Origin: Pseudomonadota bacterium
GTDB lineage: Bacteria; Pseudomonadota; Alphaproteobacteria; Rhizobiales; Xanthobacteraceae
DNA: 9,453 bases
Reading direction: 5' to 3'
Assembly: GCA_023431725.1 (NCBI GenBank)
Contig: JAEYVN010000077.1
Location: 1-9,453 of the forward strand
The notes beneath the pieces were generated by a model, which had not been told where the DNA came from, did no database searches, and was given only the letters and a program-made list of their open reading frames with translations. Shown here one piece after another: positions 1 through 5,558 of this stretch. Both the position numbers and the translations under genes were made by a program. Position 1 is the first letter of the stretch. The number at the start of each line of letters is the position of its first letter.

Positions 1-242
1 GCGTCGCAACGGGGTACACCATACCTGCCGTGCTTATTCCTTGGTGTTTTCCTTGTATGTCGGCGAGCGACGGGGAGCGAGTGGGCGATGTCGTCTTATC
101 CGCCCCAAATTTGCGCGTAGGCTGACACCTGCGCTGCCATGTCGCAAGGCGGCCGAAGATGAGCTGGATTTAAAAAAGATCTATTTATATCAAAGGTTTG
201 CGCTGGTTGTCTGGTTTGCTGATCCGGATCTCCCCGGTGGCA
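1..242. other. No recognisable gene (left edge)
   Basis: I see no coding region I can support here. A plus-strand frame is open from about 41 to 256, but it begins at TTG, has no ribosome binding site and its product resembles nothing I know. The only pattern is a 7-base direct repeat, TTCCTTG, at 37-43 and 49-55, probably chance. The stretch lies just downstream of the decayed ccoS on the minus strand and is probably decaying intergenic DNA. Confidence 0.5.
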
Positions 243-382
243 ATCATCGTTCTTGAGCACACGGAGAGCCGCCGCCCCTTGAGATCCTCATATTGGCCCG
301 ACCGCAGCAATCATAGAAAGGCAAACAGCCCGGTGAGACCAAGCTCAAGCGCCATCGACAGAAGGTACACAGGGACGCTCAT
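243..382 (-). pseudogene. ccoS: ccoS (fixS) relic, cbb3 oxidase maturation protein, broken by an in-frame stop and a frameshift
   Basis: CcoS is a short membrane protein, usually about 45-60 residues, needed to assemble active cbb3-type cytochrome c oxidase and normally encoded last in ccoGHIS. Reading the minus strand from the ATG at 382-380 gives one hydrophobic helix ending in LTGLFAFL. Then comes TGA (313-311), exactly where CcoS proteins carry the Trp of FLW-S/L-RSGQ. The same frame continues as LLRSGQYEDLKG, the CcoS signature. After the GGGG near 274-277 the expected A-x-R-V-L-x-x-D-D tail continues only in another frame (AALRVLKNDD, ending near 243), so at least one indel has also occurred. 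The uninterrupted frame instead runs to a TAA at 187-185. The motif match is seen directly; loss of function is inferred. Stop readthrough or a sequencing error would be the alternatives. Confidence 0.8.
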
Positions 383-587
383 GCGCCCTAGTTCGGCTTG
401 ATCAGTTGTCAGCGGAGCGGGGCGGCGGATCGCAGTTAGTGTTCGACGACGGCAAAGCTGTGACCCCACTGCCGATCGCGAACAACCCGGCCTGAAATGC
501 GTAGTCGGCTGTGTGAGCCATCGCGCGATGAGCATGGAGACGAAGGTCATGGGCGAGAACAAGCGCTGCGTTTCAGATGGCGCAGAC
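383..587 (-). pseudogene. ccoI: Probable degenerate 3' remnant of ccoI (fixI), copper P-type ATPase
   Basis: ccoI normally lies directly upstream of ccoS, and this is the sequence in that place. No single frame is open throughout, but fragments in different minus-strand frames look like the C-terminal part of a P1B ATPase. Around 587-560 the bases align, with small indels, to a VGDGLNDAAL-type hinge motif. The next frame reads AALVLAH and later ADYAFQAG, where CcoI has an LTQ...AD.VF segment; LTQP itself appears in a neighbouring frame. Near 450-425 the bases resemble VVTLNALR, the usual CcoI tail. The last transmembrane helices between AFQAG and the tail are missing, implying an internal deletion of roughly 60 codons. 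This is pattern matching by eye across frameshifts, so boundaries are approximate and the call rests partly on the adjacent ccoS relic. Confidence 0.45.
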
Positions 588-640
588 TGCACGGTCTGAC
601 GTTGCCAAGGTCAACGGCTGTCGGAAATGCTGCTCATGGT

Positions 641-654
641 TTGATACATCTCAA
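641..654. promoter_or_regulatory. Near-consensus FixK/Fnr site (anaerobox)
   Basis: The sequence TTGAT-ACAT-CTCAA matches the FixK/Fnr consensus TTGAT-N4-ATCAA at 9 of 10 fixed positions. Its centre is about 55 bases before the start codon of the DUF6455-like gene. A class II site centred at -41.5 would put transcription start near 689, with a CATGGT hexamer (676-681) about where a -10 element should be. It would drive the DUF6455/cytochrome c pair. One half-site is imperfect, so binding is inferred. Confidence 0.5.
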
Positions 655-702
655 GGGCGAGTTGCTCAAACCTGTCATGGTGACGACAACAGGAGGTTCC
701 CC

Positions 703-1110
703 ATGGCTACGCAATCAGCAATGCAATCAGGAATTTTCAGCTCACTGAGCCAGGCTTGGACTCGCTATCGCAAGAGGCGTGCGGCGATGGCGGAGCTTCA
801 TGCGATCGGGGACGTGGAATTGGAGCGCATCGTTCACGATGCCGGTTTGACATTCGGCGATCTTCTCGAACTGGCCAAGACATCGGGCGAGTCGGCGGAA
901 CTTCTCTATCGGCGTCTGGCCCAAGCAGGCATCGACGTGAAGGAAGTGGACCCGATGGTGCTCCGCGACATGCAGCGTTGTTGTTCTCTCTGTGAAAAGA
1001 AGTCGCAATGCGCGCACGAGATCGAGGACAAGCCCAAGGCCGCGAGCTGGCCTGAATACTGCCCGAACCATCAGACGATCGAAGCCTCGGGCTTGATGAA
1101 ATGTCACTGA
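703..1110 (+). CDS. DUF6455-like Cys-rich small protein
   Basis: This encodes a 135-residue soluble protein with no signal peptide. The ATG at 703 is chosen because a strong AGGAGG (691-696) sits 6 bases before it; the frame is open further upstream but without such a site. Residues 20-90 are charged and helical, including an RYRKRR stretch near 21. The C-terminal third carries a cysteine cluster at C93, C94, C97 and C103, then C120 in a PEYCPN motif, with another Cys at 134. I recognise this C-terminal pattern as that of the DUF6455 proteins of alphaproteobacteria, whose function is unknown; metal or Fe-S binding is a reasonable inference. The gene overlaps the following cytochrome c gene by 10 bases, so the two are probably translationally coupled. 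An anaerobox-like site upstream suggests low-oxygen expression. Confidence 0.85.
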   Translation: MATQSAMQSGIFSSLSQAWTRYRKRRAAMAELHAIGDVELERIVHDAGLTFGDLLELAKTSGESAELLYRRLAQAGIDVKEVDPMVLRDMQRCCSLCEKKSQCAHEIEDKPKAASWPEYCPNHQTIEASGLMKCH

Positions 1111-1454
1111 GAACACGGCGCGAGAGCGGGGCCGGTATTGCCTTTGCTGCTCTCTTCGGCGCAGGCGTCGGGGTAGCGCTTCTCGCCGCGTCGACGCCCG
1201 CGGTCGCGCAAAGTGTGCAGCGTGGAACGGCCATTGCGCGCACTTATTGCGCCAAGTGTCATTCCATCGACAAGGTCAGTCCAAGTCCGCTGGCAATCGC
1301 GCCGCCGTTCCGGGAGTTGCAGAACAAGTACCCGGTCGAACAGCTGGAGGAAGCCTTGGCAGAGGGGCTGGTGACCGGGCACCCGACGATGCCTGAATTT
1401 CGGTTCGACATCGGGCAGGTGAGAGACTTGATCGCCTTTCTGAAAACGCTCTAG
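1101..1454 (+). CDS. Small periplasmic class I cytochrome c
   Basis: The 117-residue product is an exported c-type cytochrome. A basic N-terminus (RTRR) and a hydrophobic stretch (about 11-31) end in AVAQ, giving a likely signal-peptidase cleavage after residue 36. The mature protein is about 81 residues. The haem-attachment motif CAKCH is at 50-54, with His54 as proximal ligand; PTMPEF supplies Met97 as probable sixth ligand, followed by the usual C-terminal helix (VRDLIAFLKTL). It is therefore probably a His/Met electron carrier, but its partner oxidase or reductase is not in the window. Its ATG lies inside the end of the DUF6455-like gene (ATGTCACTGA), with no clear ribosome binding site of its own, so translation probably depends on its neighbour. 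It ends 68 bases before a strong terminator. Confidence 0.92.
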   Translation: MSLRTRRESGAGIAFAALFGAGVGVALLAASTPAVAQSVQRGTAIARTYCAKCHSIDKVSPSPLAIAPPFRELQNKYPVEQLEEALAEGLVTGHPTMPEFRFDIGQVRDLIAFLKTL

Positions 1455-1489
1455 CCGAGCGTGGCCTGGACTAGCAGCATATCCAGGGT

Positions 1490-1510
1490 TGTCACGGGTG
1501 CACCGTGACA
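1490..1510. repeat. Inverted repeat TGTCACGG-N5-CCGTGACA
   Basis: Perfect 8-base arms (1490-1497 and 1503-1510) surround a 5-base loop, GTGCA. It lies between the cytochrome c stop and the terminator hairpin. No U-run follows, so it is not a stand-alone intrinsic terminator. In the plus transcript it could protect the 3' end; it could also be an operator. I recognise no factor for it. Confidence 0.5.
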
Positions 1511-1522
1511 TTGCCGCATACG

Positions 1523-1554
1523 AAAAACCACGATGCGATAACATCGTGGTTTTT
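1523..1554. terminator. Bidirectional Rho-independent terminator
   Basis: There is a perfect 13-base inverted repeat with arms AAAAACCACGATG (1523-1535) and CATCGTGGTTTTT (1542-1554) around the 6-base loop CGATAA. The A-run on one arm and T-run on the other make it a good intrinsic terminator on both strands. It sits between the convergent cytochrome c and FixK-like genes, 59 bases past the latter's stop codon. Confidence 0.9.
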
Positions 1555-1613
1555 GCTTGGATGATTTCGCGATCGTCGATCGGGGTCTAGATGACCTTCT
1601 TGCTCCGGTGTGT

Positions 1614-2279
1614 TCAGGAGTCCAGATTGATCAGCGCTTCCTTGTTACGCAAAATCATCCGGCGCGACGTCGCGAATTCGATTGTGGAGGTCTTCTGAAG
1701 CTGAGTGAGCGTGCGAGACACCGTTTCAATGGTCAGCCCGAGATAATCAGCAATGTCCTGTCGGGACATCGGCAGTTCAACGGGGCCACCCGCGCGCTGC
1801 TTCGAGATTTCGATCAGGAAGGAAGCGACACGCTCCTGGGCGGTCTTGACCAGGAGCATGGCATGACGGCGCGCCTGTTCGAGCTCGCTGGCCGTGTATG
1901 CCCAAAGCTGGCTCGAGACGTCGGTATCACGGGCCGCATTTGCGAGCAGGGTCGAGCGTTTGACGATCGCCACGGTCGCTGACGAAACAGCCTCGGCCGA
2001 TGAGGTATGTTCGTTGCCGAATTCCAGCCCGAACACATCGCCGGCGAAATAGAAGGCCTCGATCTGCCGGCGGCCATCTTGCAGGACTTTGCAGACTCGA
2101 ACGGTGCCGGTCAGAACCTTGTAGACATATTCTGCGGGTTCGTTCTCACCGTATATTTCGGCTTCTTTCGCAAAAGACATCGGAACACCGACAAGCTCAG
2201 CAGACCCGAATATCGCATGGGTCGTCCGATTGTGTGGATAATGGCAAACCGGGGACCGAGGGGTAGGCTGCGCTTGCAT
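1614..2279 (-). CDS. FixK-like Crp/Fnr family transcription regulator
   Basis: This is a 221-residue Crp/Fnr-type DNA-binding regulator. Residues about 25-125 form the cyclic-nucleotide-like beta-roll (YKVLTGTVRVCKVLQDGRRQ, then FAGDVFGLE). A dimerisation helix follows at about 125-155, then a winged helix-turn-helix. The recognition helix (GLTIETVSRTLTQLQ, about 181-195) has E185, S188 and R189, the E-x-x-S-R signature of Fnr/FixK proteins that read TTGAT-N4-ATCAA. The N-terminal Cys cluster of oxygen-sensing Fnr is absent; the only cysteines are C12 and C63, so it probably senses no oxygen itself. That makes it FixK-like, controlled at transcription. The ATG at 2279 is supported by AGGAGG at 2290-2285. 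A FixJ-box-like element lies about 65-80 bases upstream, and fixJ is divergent from it. Likely targets include the anaeroboxes in this window. FixK is the best name, but I cannot assign it to FixK1 or FixK2. Confidence 0.88.
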   Translation of the reverse strand: MQAQPTPRSPVCHYPHNRTTHAIFGSAELVGVPMSFAKEAEIYGENEPAEYVYKVLTGTVRVCKVLQDGRRQIEAFYFAGDVFGLEFGNEHTSSAEAVSSATVAIVKRSTLLANAARDTDVSSQLWAYTASELEQARRHAMLLVKTAQERVASFLIEISKQRAGGPVELPMSRQDIADYLGLTIETVSRTLTQLQKTSTIEFATSRRMILRNKEALINLDS

Positions 2280-2343
2280 GTGGACCTCCTGAAATTAGGC
2301 TGGTTCCGTGATACGGAGCATGCAGGCGAGAGAAAATTCGGAT

Positions 2344-2361
2344 ATTTCACCTAAGGGAAAT
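2344..2361 (-). promoter_or_regulatory. Possible FixJ-binding element upstream of the fixK-like gene
   Basis: On the minus strand this reads ATTTC-CCTTAGGT-GAAAT, an inverted repeat with perfect 5-base arms and a near-palindromic centre; the flank reads CTACGGG. The TTTCCCTTA core resembles FixJ target sites as I remember them from rhizobial fixK promoters, but I cannot check the consensus. Its centre is about 74 bases before the regulator's start codon, which suits a FixJ site at roughly -45 to -70 with a short leader. Confidence 0.4.
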
Positions 2362-2417
2362 CCCGTAGTCGATTGGTGGCAGTCTCTGCGAGACGTGCGA
2401 GGTTATTGGAATTGCTT

Positions 2418-2642
2418 ATGGAATTGGCCGAGATAGCCCGAGGCGCCGTTCCTCCGACCCCTGCGGTCCATGCGGTTACGGCACTTCTGGCCGCCTTGTT
2501 TATCTCGCGGATCGTCCGTTTTCGATCGCGGCTGGGAACTGCGGTCCGATATTTCGGTGCCGGGCGGGCCGTCGATCTTGGTCGGCGAAGCATGATCCCG
2601 TTTTCGCCCCGAATCGGCAATTGGCGTGGCTTTTCGCGATGA
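2418..2642 (+). other. Short ORF overlapping the fixJ start by ATGA; possible relic of a sensor kinase gene
   Basis: This frame encodes about 74 residues from the ATG at 2418 (89 codons from the TTG at 2373) and stops at TGA 2640-2642, giving an ATGA overlap with the fixJ start. Such overlaps are typical of co-translated pairs, and fixL normally occupies this place. The product has one hydrophobic, membrane-like stretch (HAVTALLAALFISRIV) followed by basic residues. I see no PAS domain and no histidine kinase H, N or G boxes. It may be a small membrane protein, a heavily deleted fixL-like gene, or chance. No good ribosome binding site is visible. A direct repeat, TGGAATTG, occurs at 2407-2414 and 2419-2426. 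The rest of the 2280-2638 gap holds only the regulator's leader and the possible FixJ site. Confidence 0.3.
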
Positions 2643-3262
2643 GTGACGCCAGCATCGTTCATATCATCGATGATGATGAGGCGGTTCGCGATTCGCTGGC
2701 GTTTTTGCTGCGGATCGAGGCGTTCGAGGTCGCGACCTATCCGTCGGCCAGGCATTTCGTCGATACGCTCGCGAACGCCCCCAGGGGGTGCGTCATTACG
2801 GACATGCGCATGCCCGACATGAGTGGCCTCGACCTGCTGCGGCATTTGCGGAAGACCTCGTTTTCGCTGCCAGTCATCGTCATCACCGGTCATGGCGACA
2901 TTCAATTGGCGGTCGAGGCGATGAAGGCAGGGGCGGCCGACTTTCTGGAAAAGCCGTTTGATGACGGGCGCGTTATTGCGGCGGTGCGAACAGCGCTCCA
3001 GAACAGGCGGGCTGAAGGGCAGCGGGCTGGTCATCAGAAGCAGATCGAGGAAAGGCTGGAACGCCTGACGCAGCGTGAGCGACAGGTGCTGGACGGCCTT
3101 GTTGCCGGCTTGCCGAATAAAACCATTGCTTACGACCTTGGCATCAGCCCGCGCACCGTCGAGGTCTACCGTGCCAATGTCATGACGAAGATGCAGGCCG
3201 GAAGTCTGTCCGAACTGGTTCGGATGACCCTGCTGGTCCAAAACGGCCTGACGTCTTCGTAG
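2639..3262 (+). CDS. fixJ: FixJ-type two-component response regulator
   Basis: The 207-residue product has a receiver domain (about 5-120) and a LuxR/FixJ-type helix-turn-helix (about 140-203). Receiver residues are complete: acidic pocket D11/D12/D13, phosphoacceptor D55 in TDMRMPDMSG, T83 and K105 in EKPF. The output domain (TQRERQVLDGLVAGLPNKTIAYDLGISPRTVEVYRANVM region) follows FixJ proteins closely. FixJ is phosphorylated by the haem sensor kinase FixL at low oxygen and activates fixK and, in some species, nifA. The start at 2639 matches the family's N-terminus (VHIIDDDEAVRDS) but lacks a clear ribosome binding site; it overlaps the upstream short ORF by ATGA. No fixL is next to it, so it is an orphan here. 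The divergent FixK-like gene with a FixJ-box-like site is its obvious candidate target. A closely related paralogue with another input kinase is possible. Confidence 0.88.
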   Translation: MSDASIVHIIDDDEAVRDSLAFLLRIEAFEVATYPSARHFVDTLANAPRGCVITDMRMPDMSGLDLLRHLRKTSFSLPVIVITGHGDIQLAVEAMKAGAADFLEKPFDDGRVIAAVRTALQNRRAEGQRAGHQKQIEERLERLTQRERQVLDGLVAGLPNKTIAYDLGISPRTVEVYRANVMTKMQAGSLSELVRMTLLVQNGLTSS

Positions 3263-3264
3263 CC

Positions 3265-3278
3265 TTGATATTGATCAA
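3265..3278. promoter_or_regulatory. Perfect FixK/Fnr anaerobox
   Basis: TTGAT-ATTG-ATCAA matches all ten fixed positions. The symmetry extends two further base pairs on each side (CCTTGAT...ATCAAGG, 3263-3280), so the half-sites are strong. It starts two bases after the fixJ stop codon. A class II site centred at -41.5 would place transcription start near 3313, right at the small zinc-ribbon gene. In the other direction it would read antisense into fixJ, so the plus direction is preferred. No good -10 hexamer is evident. Confidence 0.8.
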
Positions 3279-3312
3279 GGCACCTCTTGCTGAATGCATG
3301 CAGGTTTTCTGG

Positions 3313-3498
3313 ATGAATCAAGAGTTGCCGCCATTGAGGATGTGCCCCCGCTGCCGGATCACAATGCAGGCTGAGCGATCGCAGTCCCTTGCGCGTATTT
3401 ACGATACATTCACCTGCCTTCGCTGCGACCTGGTGCTGACGTACAAGCCGTTCGAGTCACGAACGGCGGCACCGCCGGTCAAGCGCGAAGCGGAATAG
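3313..3498 (+). CDS. Small zinc-ribbon-like protein
   Basis: The 61-residue product has two CxxC pairs, CPRC (11-14) and CLRC (35-38), spaced like a zinc ribbon, then a short basic tail. I do not recognise a named family; metal binding is inferred from the cysteine spacing. The start is uncertain. The frame is open from 3265, but that overlaps the anaerobox, and a class II promoter would begin transcription near 3313. Candidates are the ATGs at 3298, 3313 and 3340. I chose 3313, which has a weak AGG about 9 bases upstream; 3340 would begin directly at MCPRC. Its placement behind a perfect anaerobox, immediately after fixJ, suggests a low-oxygen-induced protein in the FixK regulon. It is convergent with the hydrolase gene. 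Confidence 0.65.
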   Translation: MNQELPPLRMCPRCRITMQAERSQSLARIYDTFTCLRCDLVLTYKPFESRTAAPPVKREAE

Positions 3499-3553
3499 CG
3501 ACGATATCAAGCGGACCGGTTTGACGGAGCGGTTCGGTTCGCCCTGATAAAGG

Positions 3554-5026
3554 TCAATCCTGCTTTCTCTTTTCGCTGTCGCCGATGCTTTCGCCAACGC
3601 GCTGCAAGAGATAAGGGAAGAATGGATTTGAGGACGCGCGCAACAGCGAATCGAGGCTCGCCATCAGCACATTCCGTTCTCCCCGGGGCGCAAGAGTCCC
3701 GAGGCTTATGCCGAATTCGGTCGGGGACTTCGGCGTCAGGCCATAGAGTGAGTCACTCATCGGAAATGGCAGCGCGACATGGGACAGGGAATAAAACCCC
3801 GGTGGATAGGAAAGCCCCAACGGTCGCGTCTGCTCCGTGGTCGTGCCCGGAGCGATGGTCCGTTCGACGACCTCGTCCTGTGAATCGTCCGAATTGGCAA
3901 TGATGGTCATGCGATAGCGCTGGGGACCGCCGGGCAGAATTCGCGCCAGCGCAGTGTCGGCACTGTTGCGAAGCAGCGGACCGAATTTCACGGTCCGGTT
4001 GATGTCGAACAGGACAAGCTCGCTGCCGTTATCCGGCAGGTGAGCATAGAGAGCACTCACGATGGCGCGTGTGCTGACGGTGAAATCCATTACCGACTGG
4101 AACGTGATGATCGGCGGCAGTTCGGACAATCGATCTTCGCTGGCATAGTGGGCGATCCGCGCTTGAAGGGCTTGGGTCAGGCGGTGTGACTGCCTGGCGC
4201 CGTTGACGGGAAACGAGTTGTATTTGAAGGGATTGAATTCCGGCACGATGCCGAGCCAGGCTGCTTTCGCGAACGCTGGCAGAAGGGCGGGCAGGCCAGC
4301 GAGTCCCGCGAAGCGCGCGAATTGCGTGATGCCGACCATTGGCGAGATAAGGACGATGCGATCGGGCCGATGCAGCTTTTCATCGCCCAAAGCGTCCAGC
4401 GCGTATTTCAAGGCAAGTGCGCCGCCATTGGAAAAGCCGACGAGATGAAGCGGAGCCTTGGGGCCGGCGCGCTTGCGTGCTTCGCGGACGGCTAGGCGCG
4501 TAGCTGCGAGCCAGTCTTCCCAGTCAACTTCGGTCAGGGCCGCGGGCACCGTGCCATGCGCCGGCAGTCTCGGCACAATGGCGATAAACCCGTGCTCCTT
4601 GTAAAACTCGGCAATATGGCGCTGGCTGTAGGGCGAGTCCGTCAACCCATGCAGGAGGACGGCAGCACCGACGGGCGTGCCGTCAGGTTCACGCACGAAT
4701 GAGCGGTTGAAGTCCTGTGCAAAGCGCGCCGGATAAACGGGGCTGCCGTCAAAGAAGCGATTGATCGGCACACGTTCATCGGCGCTCAATTTCTGCGATA
4801 CCTCGCGCCGCAGGTCGTCGAAGATGGCCTCTTCCTTCGCCAGATATTGCTGCCAGTCCGCCTTATCGAGCGCTTTGACGGTCATTTCTTCCGGCTGGTA
4901 GATATGCCATCTCTCAAGCGGCGCACCGCGCTCGGTCTGGTAGATCCGGAAGGCCAGCAGGGCCACTAAAGCCGCAACGAGGGCGACCATGCTTGTTCGC
5001 GCTATTCGAAAGAGGCGATTTTGCAT
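3554..5026 (-). CDS. Membrane-anchored alpha/beta hydrolase (S33/lysophospholipase-like)
   Basis: The 490-residue protein begins with a hydrophobic segment (about 13-27) that should anchor it in the inner membrane or act as a signal, with the catalytic part outside the cytoplasm. The alpha/beta-hydrolase fold starts near 115: the oxyanion-region HG is at 126-127 (LLHGLTDSPYS), and the nucleophile elbow GFSNGG has Ser199. Likely acid and base are Asp314 (SVMDFTVSTRA) and His416 (SLSHVALPF). HGLTDSP plus GFSNGG fits serine aminopeptidase S33 / monoacylglycerol lipase-like proteins, but the substrate cannot be told. It is longer than the usual 280-350 residues of such hydrolases, with about 110 extra N-terminal residues and an insert between the elbow and the Asp. 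The ATG at 5026 gives the full membrane segment; no strong ribosome binding site is visible. The gene seems monocistronic, and a hairpin lies in its probable leader. Confidence 0.85.
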   Translation of the reverse strand: MQNRLFRIARTSMVALVAALVALLAFRIYQTERGAPLERWHIYQPEEMTVKALDKADWQQYLAKEEAIFDDLRREVSQKLSADERVPINRFFDGSPVYPARFAQDFNRSFVREPDGTPVGAAVLLHGLTDSPYSQRHIAEFYKEHGFIAIVPRLPAHGTVPAALTEVDWEDWLAATRLAVREARKRAGPKAPLHLVGFSNGGALALKYALDALGDEKLHRPDRIVLISPMVGITQFARFAGLAGLPALLPAFAKAAWLGIVPEFNPFKYNSFPVNGARQSHRLTQALQARIAHYASEDRLSELPPIITFQSVMDFTVSTRAIVSALYAHLPDNGSELVLFDINRTVKFGPLLRNSADTALARILPGGPQRYRMTIIANSDDSQDEVVERTIAPGTTTEQTRPLGLSYPPGFYSLSHVALPFPMSDSLYGLTPKSPTEFGISLGTLAPRGERNVLMASLDSLLRASSNPFFPYLLQRVGESIGDSEKRKQD

Positions 5027-5097
5027 GGCGTGGTTCTAAGGCTTTACACTGACAATGGCAGACGGAGCCGGCCGATCGTACTGTTGAAAATTCGCAG

Positions 5098-5117
5098 TGC
5101 TCGTGTTTCCACGAGCA
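5098..5117. repeat. Perfect hairpin; GAAA tetraloop when read on the minus strand
   Basis: Arms TGCTCGTG (5098-5105) and CACGAGCA (5110-5117) are perfectly complementary around a 4-base loop. Read on the minus strand the loop is GAAA closed by a G-C pair, a stable GNRA tetraloop. It lies 72 bases upstream of the hydrolase start, in the divergent spacer. No U-run follows on either strand, so it is not an intrinsic terminator. It could be an mRNA leader structure or an operator. Confidence 0.55.
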
Positions 5118-5228
5118 AGCGATCGCGTATGTTATCCCGATCATTGCTGAATACAACGTGACTGTCTTAAACTTGGCGTTCCGCGCATTGTCATGCCGCG
5201 GTGCCAATGTTGCAGTTCGAGGAAAGTG

Positions 5229-5558
5229 ATGCCCTTACGAAGATTTGTGACGGTCCTTGTAATGGCTGCAGGAGTGATCGGGCTTTCGACATTCGGGACT
5301 ACAGTCGAGGCCGATGCGCAAACGCGTCCGGCGCGTTCAAGCAGGCCCGAGCGCCCGCCATTGCCTGCCCATGCGCATGAGCGGCCGCGACCGAGGCCAG
5401 GTTACACATGGCTTGAGGGCCGCTGGATCTGGGACTGGGGCAAGGCACGATATGTCTGGTCGCCCGGACGATGGGAGCCCGATCGGGCCAGAAGCCGCCG
5501 CGGCGACCCAGCTCTGGTCTTTCGCGGCGGCCGTTGGCAGTTCGAGCCCGGCCGTTAG
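5229..5558 (+). CDS. Secreted WxxGxW-repeat (YXWGXW-type) protein
   Basis: The 109-residue product has an N-terminal signal sequence (MPLRRF, then a hydrophobic run to about 22) with probable cleavage near the EADAQ or following region. A Pro/Arg-rich linker follows, then aromatic repeats. WLEGRW and WSPGRW fit W-x-x-G-x-W exactly, and FRGGRW near the end is a degenerate third copy; a WIWDWG segment lies between the first two. This is the pattern of small periplasmic or outer-membrane-associated WxxGxW/YXWGXW proteins, whose role is unknown. The start at 5229 is chosen for AGGAAAG (5219-5225) just upstream and the proper signal peptide; a frame opening at 5193 would add a Cys-rich leader before it. 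Its TAG overlaps the stop codon of the convergent MFS gene. Confidence 0.8.
   Translation: MPLRRFVTVLVMAAGVIGLSTFGTTVEADAQTRPARSSRPERPPLPAHAHERPRPRPGYTWLEGRWIWDWGKARYVWSPGRWEPDRARSRRGDPALVFRGGRWQFEPGR

Noticed and set aside
41..256. Plus-strand frame of 71 codons near the left edge
   Set aside because: TTG start, no ribosome binding site, and it runs antisense through the end of the ccoS relic.
2351..3241. Long open frame of 296 codons on the minus strand opposite fixJ
   Set aside because: It lies wholly antisense to a clear FixJ-family gene, and its Arg/Gln-rich product resembles no protein; it is a shadow of the coding strand.
3544..3557. CTGAT-AAAG-GTCAA, an anaerobox-like sequence
   Set aside because: Two mismatches to the consensus and located at the 3' ends of two convergent genes, where it has nothing to activate.
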